Source: Vermamoeba vermiformis (lineage: Eukaryota; Tubulinea; Echinamoebida). Taken from it: DNA of 64,000 bases. Positions 1 through 8,985 of the stretch are shown here, one piece after another. The notes beneath the pieces were generated by a model. It worked only from the letters and a program-made list of their open reading frames with translations. It did not search any database and was not told the DNA's origin. How positions within the stretch are numbered: position 1 is the first letter of the stretch; each line of letters opens with the position of its first letter. The stretch is taken from positions 1 to 64,000 of the forward strand of contig JBEWZL010000011.1 in NCBI GenBank assembly GCA_045837725.1, in the 5' to 3' direction. Both the position numbers and the translations under genes were made by a program.

Positions 1-20
1 CGAAAAGAAAATAGCACACT

Positions 21-130
21 CACTACCGAATGTAAAACCGCAAATCACACCCGTGATTTTTTCCACAAATCACAGAGTATCTCTTGTGATGGAAACTATT
101 CTCACCGGGATGGAACTCACGGTGGGATTT
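21..130. repeat. Left terminal and subterminal repeats of the transposon
   Basis: The terminal CACTACCGAA is followed by four ATCAC/GTGAT units: AAATCACA at 42-49 and again at 67-74, and GTGAT near 53 and 86. Subterminal repeats of this kind are transposase-binding sites in CACTA elements; here that role is inferred. Confidence 0.75.
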
Positions 131-358
131 TGGTTTGCGGGGAATGAGTCATGAAACACAACGGCAGTTGTACCGATATCCGATGCATGCGTTGTTGATT
201 AGGAGCAGAACACACATTTGTATTGCAAGAATGATAAAAGTCTTTATTGAATAACAAGACAAATAGCATTTACATGTACCTAAAACAAAAAACAATATGC
301 AGTGTGCACTCAGCAGCGAAACAAAAAACTGGCAGTAATGCATTTCTAATTGTATCTA

Positions 359-2631
359 TTAATCTTCTGCTACGGACAACTTGTCTGCAGTTTCATCTTC
401 ATCGTTATCGCTGTCTGCGGGAGCTGATCTCTAAGAACTGTCAGTAGTGATTTGATAGATGATGCGTCGCTTACAGGGTAGGTTCGGTCAACTTTTCTTT
501 TCTTACGTGGAGGTTCGTCCAACTAGTTAAATCATTAACAACAATTGATATCAAGATTCGCAGTGAGTTAGGATACTTACAGGGTTTTTCATTCTGTCCA
601 AGATCAATTCCTTAATCTGGATTATAGTTAAATTAGTTAGTTTGGCGAATATTTAACTTACGACTGTTTTGGCTAACTTTTTGTCTTCCGGAGTAGGATT
701 TGTTTTGGTCCACTGACCAATTCGTAGTATTCGATCTACGTGGTCGGAAATATCAGCCTCTTCAATTGTAGGATTTTCTTTAAAGTATTCATTAACGGCA
801 ATAGCAGTGTTATCGACGAAAGTTTTATATAAAGTGCAGCGTAGGTATTCCTTGGACTTAAATAAAGTAGTTAAAACTAAGTAAAAAAGTTAGTCATACT
901 CACTTTGTCAACTGCAACTTTGAAGACAGCTTGATTTTCTTCATTGTCGGGGTCTAACGCAAGAGCTTCAGCAATAATCTCGGTTATCTTTCCAACGTTC
1001 ATGTATTGTTGAGTTGATCGATTTTCCGTGTGTGACTTGTGTGTTTTTGTTGGTGTCGTTCATGTTTTCCTTTGAGCTTAAATGGTTGGCTAGGCTAATA
1101 TTATTCCTGGGTTTAAGCGCTACTTCGTAACGAGGGCGCTTATTCCTTGGCTGCGTTTCGGCATTGTCATCTTCATCATTGCTATCGCTATCCGAAATTT
1201 GTCGTTTACGTGGCAATTTTTTGTGCGTTGACTGTGAGTTTTCGTCGTTTTGGTCGTCGACGAGGGCTAAATCTTCATCGTTGTCTTTGGAGCCGTTCAT
1301 GATACTTTGGAGCTTGTCAAACACGTTTTTGGAAAAGTCATTATTGACGTGCAAGTTTGAAACTTCCTGCTGTTTTGTCTTTAGATGATCGGCTGAAGTA
1401 GGTTGCCGAATGTTTTCAATGGCAGTACGATCGATTTTGGTTTTGTAAATATCACTAAACAGTGTTAATTCATCGAATTTAAAGCTGTGGTGTTAGCAGT
1501 ACATACGTCACTTTTCGCCTCAAATTTTCCAATTCTGCATCAGCGATGGCTGCAATTGTAAGGTGTGCATTCTTGTCGATGTTAGAAAACTGGCGCTTTA
1601 GGCTGTCGATCGTCGCCTTTATCTCACGTTCAAGACTAATTAGCTTATCAGGATTGTCAACATTCGTAATAGAATGAACGCAAAAACTCTCGGAGAAGAC
1701 CTGCATAGTTGGTGGTATCAGCTTCTCCAGCTGCTTGAGACAATCCTTGATTCCGTCGGTAAAGTGGTTCTTCCAAAGTAACACTACCTTTCGGAAGTAA
1801 TCTATTGCAAATTCATTAATTTAGTTTAAATTGCATCAAAATTAAAGTAACGCAAATTACCTTTACTGGTCGTAACAGCGCCGCACTGACTTTTGAGGCA
1901 GCTGTACGCTTCCTCTGTGACCGCTTTTTTGTTAATATTTTTGCCTCTGGTAATTGAAAGTTAGTACGTGGGTAAAAATGACTAAGTTAGTACTTTGGAA
2001 TCAACGAGCAATAAAGCTCTGCTAGTTCGGTGAAGGAAAAGTAGTCGACTAGCTTATTTGCCGTCGCACAAGCGACGACCACCTGAAGCAAATTAGAACA
2101 ACGCAAGATTGGTTTAATTTAATTCACATACTTTCTTGAGCAACGGCCGGATGTTTTCAACGCTTCCTGGCTGAGTTAGCACGATTGCTCCCCATTGGGT
2201 GATGCCAAGAGCCTTGGCAGCATGGACCCGCTTAAATCCATCGACGACACAGTATGTATTACGATGGAGCTGGTCGGACAGCTCCTTGCGTTGTTCGTCG
2301 TCGGGTCTCAAGCAAAAATTAGTTCGGTAAAAGTTGGTAGACGTTCACTTACTCCCATACAAGTAACGTAGAATGCTCCAAAATGCCATTTTGGAGGTGT
2401 GTGACCATCATTTTCAAGCTTTGTTCATTGACGGACTTGACGGGCCCGAGCAGATCAATTGTTGCAACGTCGTTTAACTGGACTTGAACATATTTTGTTT
2501 TAAAATTAAGTTGTCTAAAAATTAATACGTTATTTAAGGGCAGCACAATTAAATACAACTTACTCGCAGTATTTTTTCTGCTGATCTATTGTTTGTTTTT
2601 TTGAGGACGTGCCCTTTTTTTTTGCAGACAT
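359..2631 (-). CDS. Transposon ParB-like protein with nuclear localisation signal
   Basis: Multi-exon gene read leftward from ATG at 2631. Exons 2631-2564, 2514-2353 and the exon from 2306 encode the best-recognised part: a strand ending LLGPVKSV, then VVDGFKRVHAAKALG. This resembles the ParB/sulfiredoxin nucleotide-binding core, in which a GxxRxxA box binds the nucleotide. The middle (about 1800-1050) is helical, then acidic and basic and rich in Ser/Asp. Around 514-491 the sequence PPRKKRKV is close to the SV40-type nuclear import signal. The C-terminus is acidic and stops at TAA 361-359. The junction near 1050-992 is uncertain: a 49-nt intron keeps one frame, otherwise a second gene starts at 1001. 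ParB proteins bind DNA and CTP in bacterial segregation. A role here in binding element DNA is inference. Confidence 0.65.
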
Positions 2632-2685
2632 TGGTGGAGCTCAACGGTTATTGAATTAAAAATAAACAGCGAATGACGCGAACCG

Positions 2686-2780
2686 CGCGTGTCAAAAATA
2701 TCGAATGAAATTTCCCGTTAAGTCCGCTGCGTTGAATCAGGCTTAACTGCGGGAGATTTCCCTTCGTTATTTGACACGCG
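2686..2780. promoter_or_regulatory. Long inverted repeat between the divergent transposon genes
   Basis: Arms 2686-2722 and 2742-2780 are imperfect inverted copies, each about 37-39 bp, with a 19-nt spacer. The outer part CGCGTGTCAAA is perfect, and the inner part matches around GAAATTTCCCG and TTAAG. It fills most of the 186 bp between the ParB-like start (2631) and the Ulp1 start (2818). It is therefore placed as a bidirectional promoter or operator and could bind a dimeric protein. Confidence 0.7.
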
Positions 2781-2817
2781 TTCTACTTTGAATATTTATT
2801 GCAACGTAAACACCACA

Positions 2818-4209
2818 ATGGACAAACAAATACACTCCGACGACGTTTATGAAAGCATCATTGAGGCCCAAATTAAACGAGGCAAGTTGACACATCTACA
2901 AATCGATTATTACATTATAAGATTAAACTAATTATAACTAATAACACTACGTTAATATTCATAAATATAGCAGTATTTATTAATTAATACTGTGCTGTGC
3001 TCGTATTATTATTTTAAAATAAAGAACGGAAACTAATCTGTATTTTCGCTGCGTTAGTGTCTAAAAACGGCAAAAGAATGGACGACATGATAAAATATTT
3101 TATTGAGGCCTCCAAACAACCGCTGAATGAAACGTTAAAGAGTACGTTGTAGATCGCAGCAATTATTTGACATCTAATATTTTTCATTTTTAAAGGAAAT
3201 GATATTATACGGGTTAGGCAATTTGAATGGCGAGCTGAGCAGTTTTTGCGCGTACGGCAAAACTTCTGGTTGGATGACGTTATAGTAAATTCCCTTGCCA
3301 CGTAAGTTTTTGCCAGATCGCGCGTACTTTGAAATAGTATTAATTTAAAATACAGGTTGTTTGTAGAGAAAGCAAACGTAAACGATAAAGTCATTGACTC
3401 TATTTTCTTGGAGGCCAACGAGTCGCGACAGCTTGTGGAGCTTCGTAATTATCGCTTCGTATACGCACCGTTATTTGACCGTACTATCTCCCATTTTCAA
3501 TTGCTTATTATCGACGCAAAGCGCAATTCTGCAATATTTTTGGATCCGAATCCACAACAAAAGAAAGGTATGTTCTTAAACAATTGTTAAAAAGTGCGTA
3601 GTATACTCATTATTGTAGGCACGAAGGCAACGCTGAATGCTCTGAAATCAAAGCTGGAGCGTGCTATTCCTGAGTTGTCTGCAGTCGCCAACTTCTCTGT
3701 CGTGTATCCACAGGCAACGCAGCAAAACGCGTTCGACTGTGGGTTGTATGTACTATCGTACATATACGAACAATGCAATACAACGGCTACCGTGAACAAA
3801 TTTTCAACTTGCTTAACGTGACAGCAATTGCTCGATTTGGTTCTTTCGTGCGTCTCAGAGGTAAGCAATCGGTACGAACATTGAATAAACATTTATTCTA
3901 ACGCAAAGTAGGGTGACAAATCTCGAGTGGAGCGCACGTTCAAAAAATTCGACGAGTCTAATTCAAAATTAATATTGGGCATCAGTACGGCGCATGAGCT
4001 TAGAGCGTTACAAATCAGCGAAGGTACGTATAGTTTTCACAAACAGCGCTTATTTATATATAAAATTAGATGAGTTGCTGCGCTACCTTGAAAAGTTAAG
4101 CAAACTTATTCCGCAGTACGTTCCGAACGAGCCCTCAGCGAGCTTGTGCGACACGATTGCGCATTTACACGATAAATACATGTACAATTATTCTTATGCT
4201 TTCATTTAA
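2818..4209 (+). CDS. Transposon Ulp1/SENP-type (C48) cysteine protease
   Basis: Starts ATG 2818 with several short introns. A WLDDVIVN segment near 3270 matches the start of C48 proteases. The triad is visible: His in SHFQLLIID (about 3490), Asp in FLDPN (about 3545), and Gln plus Cys in QNAFDCGLYV (about 3725-3750). C48 enzymes cleave SUMO or ubiquitin-like conjugates or process precursors, and they occur in several eukaryotic DNA transposon families. The frame changes after the catalytic Cys. Beyond YIYEQ (about 3775) the original frame stops at 3821, while another frame runs on (YNGYREQIFNLLNV) and splices in phase to an exon at 3911 and another at about 4070. This looks like a one-base deletion or an unrecognised splice. 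The last codons overlap the dioxygenase start at 4196 by 14 nt. Confidence 0.75.
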
Positions 4210-5355
4210 TAAAGTCAACGTGGCTGACTACGAACGGCCTGTTCTACACAGTCACCTTACACTCGTTCGCGATGCAGCGCAGCACCTCCAGCCTTACATT
4301 TGGAATTTACTAATGGATCCAGCAACGGAATGGTGGTTACCGTTGCATGCTTTTAACGGTGGAAATGCCATGCCAAAGATCTACTGCGCGTTCTCGAAGG
4401 ATGTTGACTCATTACGACACTATGTACCTCATAGTACTCGCGGAGGAAGGCCTCTTTTGGCTTACCGTGCGCAATCAATTGATCAATTTACATTGAAAGC
4501 AGAATTCGACAAGCTCCTAAACCGATACGGATTTGCTTCTTGGAATTACGTTACAATTGTCCTTTACTCGGGAAGCAACTCAGGGATTAGTGCGCACCGA
4601 GATCGTCACCAACTACTTGGCTATGGCGAAGCCGAAGAACAAATAGCGTCGTTCATTTTTGGAGACGAAAGGTAATCACATGCTTAATACATAATTTCAA
4701 TACTCACACAAATTTTAGGACATTGACCATAATTGCTGGACAACGCGAGGTTTCCATTAATAATCCGTCGGGTTGCATGTACCTAATGCAAGGCATTCAA
4801 AAGTACTCACAGCACAAGAAAGACGGCGATACTGGAACTAGTGTTAGCGTCATTTTTAGGCAATTACTTCCTTACGCCGGGAATCAAAGCCAAGCAGACG
4901 CTCTGAACGTTCGCGTTAACGTTCCGTGGTCTGATTTGCAGTCGACACCTCAAAGTTGGAGGCCAACTGCGATAGACTTGCATCAGGACATTCCGATGAA
5001 GACTGCGTGGTTTAATCGACTGCACTTCAACTTAAGTGGCAGACACAAAGCCGATAGACAGGCCGTTTTCAGTCAACGCAACAAGATAATTAGCGTTCTA
5101 TCTACGTCACCAAGCAACATCGTTGACGACAATGCACAGCGGATTCTTTTCTATCTACCAACTTCTCACCCAAAAGCCAATGCGTTTGTCAAAACGAACA
5201 AGCTCAGAATCAGTTTTAGGGTGTATTGCAAGACGTTCTATTTTGCGGACATGCCCAAAAATGCGTACCTCTACTGCGGCGAGTATTATATCTCACACAA
5301 GATTAGACGCTGCAACAAATGCTTCTATTTACTAATTAGGAAAACAGCAACGTAA
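4196..5355 (+). CDS. Transposon AlkB-like 2OG-Fe(II) dioxygenase
   Basis: Two exons, 4196-4671 and 4719-5355, about 370 aa. Residues near 125-220 show the 2-oxoglutarate/Fe(II) jelly-roll signature: a strand then SGISAHRDRH with the HxD iron ligands, IASFIFGDERTLTI after it, MYLMQG, a distal His in KYSQHKK, and VSVIFRQL with the Arg that holds 2-oxoglutarate. The order and the RxS-like FR ending are closest to AlkB, which oxidatively demethylates nucleic acids. TET/JBP cytosine/thymine oxygenases share the fold and cannot be excluded. A further 150-residue C-terminal part has several Cys (YCGEYY and RCNKC) and is not recognised. It lies between the protease and transposase genes in the same orientation. 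A role in modifying or repairing element DNA or escaping silencing is inference. Confidence 0.8.
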
Positions 5356-5465
5356 CCGCATTTTCGACGAAAACTACGGAACAAAGTTTGACCGGAATTG
5401 TGCCAGGATTTTGCGTGTTATCTGCATTACTTTTACCGTTCAATTTAATAAACCACAATTGTACA

Positions 5466-8102
5466 ATGAAAGTCAAATGGACCTGTACTTTGTGCGATAA
5501 GACACTCCTCGCACGTAACCGAAGTCGACACCTACTGGGCAAGAAGCACCTGCGAAAAGCTGCTGAATTGAACGACAACGAAAAAGATATAACCCCAATA
5601 TCGGTAACAGGTGCATATTTGCAATACTGCTATTCATTAAATGATAAAATTGTATTTTTTAATTAATTTTTCTGATTCGAATTTAACTTAATCTTCTCAG
5701 CCAAAGACGATGAGATACTACTGGAGGAGGAGAGTCCGCACACGGCAATCGATACGGTCCAGCAAACTACTAGCACTGATAATTCACCTGAATTGACTAT
5801 TGCAATGCTGATCCATCTGTATTGCACGCAGAAAAATGTCTCTCTTGCAAACGAGAAAACTCTGTTCAACATTCTATCGCTACCTCAATTCCATGCACTT
5901 GATGTTCCAACATTTGCAAGCTTTCAAAAGCAAGTTAAGGCAATGCTTCAAATTATCCAATACGATACGATAACGACGCGCTTCAAGCATCCGAAGCAAA
6001 AGAATTACAAGCCACAAGATGCGTTCAAGCTGGGCCCAATTTGCGAAGTTCCTGTCTACAATGTACTTCAACACTTGGAGCTCTTCCTTCGGGATCCACA
6101 ATTCAGTGCTAGCATCGTTACGCACTCCAATTATAACGGAACAACGTTCTCTACATTTGATACTGGAAAGTACTTTCACGACTTGTGCCTTTCTCTACCC
6201 GTTGGAACAATTCCTATCTGCCGTAAGCATGAACGAAACTATTCCAAATAGCAAAATTATCTAACCATTCGCAGTTGATTTATACTGGGATGACACAGGA
6301 ATTTCCAGCAAAAAGAAGTGCGGGCCAATATGGATTGGCATAGCCAATTGCAAACCAGACGTAAAGCGTTCAACCCAATCTCGAATGTTGCTATCAATTG
6401 TCCCTGGCAATGCTGATATCAACGTTGTTCTTTCAAATTTCGTAGAGCAACTGTCTAAACTCCGAGTGCAGCAATTCTACTTTGGCTGCTTTAACTGCTT
6501 CCTTACGTGCCATATCACTCTTTCTTTGGTACTAGGAGACGCTCCTGCTAGTAACGGCGTTATCGGACTCCGTGCACCAACTTGTTCAAATCCTTGCCGC
6601 TTGTGTTTGGTACCACTTCAAGAATTGAAGCAGATACCTGTCATTGATTTGACCATTAATACCGTGGACGATGTTACTTGGAAACTACGACGAGTTGATA
6701 AGCACATAGAGCTAGTATCTGACGTGCACAACAAACATAGACACGGCACAATGGAAGCACAAGAAAAACGATTAAAGGATGTTGGCGTATGCTTTTATTT
6801 GGTAAGTTCAATGCCCGATAAGCTACGGTTATTCATTTGTTGTTCAGAGTCCGCTATGCAAGATGCCTAATTTTGACATTTTTGCTCAATCGCCGTACTG
6901 CTTGTTGCACAATGAGTTTCTTGGTAAGTATTCTAAGTAGCAAAATACGAACTAATTACCTTAGGATTGATACCATTCCATATTGATTGCACCCTAGCAT
7001 TGCTGTCTCTGAGCGACATCGAAATTGTCAACGATAGAATCGTCAGTTTTCCCAACCTTCCCAATTTACCTTCTTTAAATGCCGATATAGAAGAGCGCAA
7101 GGGATGGGAAGGCAAAGCATATACTGCCTTTTACAAAATGGCATTATTTGTCTTTCGGAAACTTTTGTCGAACAAGGCAATGCTTTGCTGGTGAGTGTTA
7201 CTGCAACTGTTGCAATGTGGTTAATTATGAGTTTTAGGCGTGCCCACTGCCGCTTTATTAGATACCTAATGAAGCCATCAATTTCAAACGATAAAATTGA
7301 AAACATGATGGCAAGTTATTGGCAGTGGAAGCGTTTGTTCATCGAACTGTACCAAGCCCATGCTGACGCACAACCAAAAGCAGCTAACAAAAAAGCAATG
7401 ACTTTTATTAATTTACACGTTGGCGAACACTGGGCGTACTATATAAAACAATACGGAATGCCAGCAGAGTACTCGACGCAACATTGGGAGTTGCTCCATC
7501 AACAAGTAAAAAGAAAAGAGAAGAAATCCAATCATCAATTCCCAGCACATGACATCGCCAAGCAGATAATCGAACAGAAAGTGCTTCAGTATCGCTTTGG
7601 TTCTATTGACGTATGTTTAACATTCTAATAACTTTCCGCTAAACTTTTGCAGGATATATGCAAGAGTCAAAGCAAAATAACCCGATTAGTGGTCAACGAA
7701 TGTGTCCTACTTAACGTCAGCAGAAAACAAATACCGGACCATCTCAAATCACTTATTACAGACAATTTGGTGAACAAACAACTTCCCCTACACTACAAGC
7801 AGTACAAGTCAGTAGTCTTTGGCGGTAGCAGATTTTCGCATGGGGACAACTTTAGCTTTAAGATTGACGGCGAAAAAAAGTTTGCCCAAATTCTTACCAT
7901 AATCAACGTTGACTCATACACGGCATTTGTCGCTCAAGAATACAACTTCATGACACCAACTATCGATGTCAATCAAACGGAATATTACTGCGTTTACCAA
8001 ACTGACTCCTACATCGTAATGGATGTTACCGGAGCTCGCAAAGAGCAACTCCTCTACTGCGATGACTTGGATTGTTTCCTTGTCAATTTTTATTATCAAT
8101 AA
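5466..8102 (+). CDS. CACTA/Tnp2-like DDE transposase with N-terminal zinc finger
   Basis: Exons about 5466-5610, 5701-6222, 6275-6801 and four more, ending TAA 8100-8102; about 780 aa. The N-terminus has a C2H2-type finger (CTLCDK then RHLLGKKH). The catalytic core follows Tnp2-like transposases. The first acidic residues are in DLYWDDTG (6277-6300). The second is in LGDAPAS (Asp 6538-6540), followed by a CSNPCRLC zinc motif. The helical domain ends with the likely catalytic Glu region EYSTQHWELLHQQ (about 7462-7505) and SNHQFPAHDIAKQI. All junctions keep frame and no internal stop was found, so the protein could be functional. It probably binds the ATCAC subterminal repeats and cuts at CACTA ends. 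Plavaka and KDZ transposases share parts of this layout; the termini favour CACTA. Confidence 0.85.
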
Positions 8103-8204
8103 ATTTTACTATTATTAAAAATTAATTGTGCTATTGGTACTCAAACAATCAGATACCACTGTACATGAGGTTGTGTTTTGCTCTACATACGGTGCTATCT
8201 AGCT

Positions 8205-8307
8205 GTGATATGTATCACGCCGAGGAATTAATCACTAGTGATCACTCCTTGTGATCCATGCGTGATTTGAATCTCGGAGATATTCCCGAGTTCAACTTTT
8301 GGTAGTG
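8205..8307. repeat. Right terminal and subterminal repeats of the transposon
   Basis: Copies of GTGAT/ATCAC lie in both orientations between 8205 and 8265, including TGTGATA, GTATCACG, AATCACTAGTGATCAC, TTGTGATCC and CGTGATTTG. The end is TTTTGGTAGTG at 8297-8307, matching the left end inverted. The right side has more units than the left, an asymmetry common in CACTA ends. Confidence 0.75.
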
Positions 8308-8985
8308 CTGTGATGTCAAATACTCAAATGTAGTATTTGGTGAGGAAGGCACTTATCTCATTGACTTTGATCTGGCATTGGAGAATCCAGGTAAGGCAGA
8401 GGCTTGGCTGAAAGTAATTTGAGATGAGCTAACAATATATTCATGAATAGGCAGGAATCAAGGAACTTTTGGTTACAGTGCACCAGAAACAAAACAGCGT
8501 GGAGAATTATCGTACAAAAGTGATATTTATTCATTTGGCATCTTTTTATTTGAGCTGGCAAGAAGATGTGAACTTTACGACATGGATGAACAATTCTACA
8601 ATATTGATGAACTGAAAATGGCTCGCAATATTCGAATTGCCATAAAAAAGTATGCACTTGCTATTAATTAATTTATTTATTTGTTTAACCTCTTTTGGTA
8701 GACTTGCCTTCAGATCGCCATGGCATGCAGAAATAGTGGCGTTGATTGAAAAGTGCATGAATGAGGATCCGAACTTGCGGCCCAGTGCCAAAGAGCTCTT
8801 GGCTGAGCCATTCTTGGCCCTCAACAATCAGAAAGCCAGACTTCACTAAGTTGAGCACCTTATATATATAAATCCTATCATTCCCTCAGCATGCACAATT
8901 TTTTTGCGGATGGGATCGAAGTTTAAAATAATAAACGTCATTCAACGCTACATCTTTTTGGCTGTTCAATTGTATTAACATATTT

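Larger units (their letters stand above)
21..8307. mobile_element. CACTA-like DNA transposon carrying ParB-like, Ulp1, AlkB-like and transposase genes
   Basis: The element starts CACTACCGAA at 21 and ends with the complement of CACTACCAAA at 8307, so the terminal inverted repeats are about 10 bp with one mismatch. It is flanked by CT on both sides (19-20 and 8308-8309). Removing it with one CT restores a kinase catalytic loop, so the ends are supported independently. Both subterminal regions (about 40-130 and 8200-8280) hold many direct and inverted copies of ATCAC/GTGAT. CACTA elements typically have CACTA-type ends, 2-3 bp target duplications and subterminal repeats. Inside are four genes: ParB-like (359-2631, minus), Ulp1 protease (2818-4209), AlkB-like dioxygenase (4196-5355) and DDE transposase (5466-8102). 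All have host-style introns. Only the Ulp1 gene shows a possible frameshift. Confidence 0.9.
1..8849 (+). pseudogene. Protein kinase gene interrupted by the transposon (C-terminal half visible)
   Basis: Bases 1-20 and 8308-8391 form one kinase exon split by the element at 21-8307. Removing the element and one CT target copy restores the frame EKKIAHCDVKYSNVVFG, in which HCDVK is the catalytic loop. It continues to a DFD motif (LIDFDLALENP) where DFG is usual. The next exon (8451-8649) carries GTFGYSAPE, the activation-segment APE motif, followed by [13 protein letters not shown]. The last exon (8702-8849) holds the C-lobe end with the usual RPSA motif and stops at TAA 8847-8849. The N-lobe lies before the window. 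The Arg of HRD is Cys and the Gly of DFG is Asp, so this is an atypical kinase even when intact. Downstream exons show no decay, which suggests a recent insertion. This allele should not make a full kinase unless the element excises. Confidence 0.85.

Noticed and set aside
149-447. Two short open frames near the left transposon end
   Set aside because: They lie in the 3' part of the ParB-like gene and the subterminal region and show no domain or splice support.
4196-5355. TET/JBP assignment for the dioxygenase
   Set aside because: Shared fold makes it possible, but the MYLMQG, distal His and FRQL spacing looks more like AlkB; left as an alternative.
21-8310. Three-base target duplication
   Set aside because: The flanking triplets are ACT and CTG; only the inner CT pair matches, and only a 2-bp duplication restores the kinase frame.
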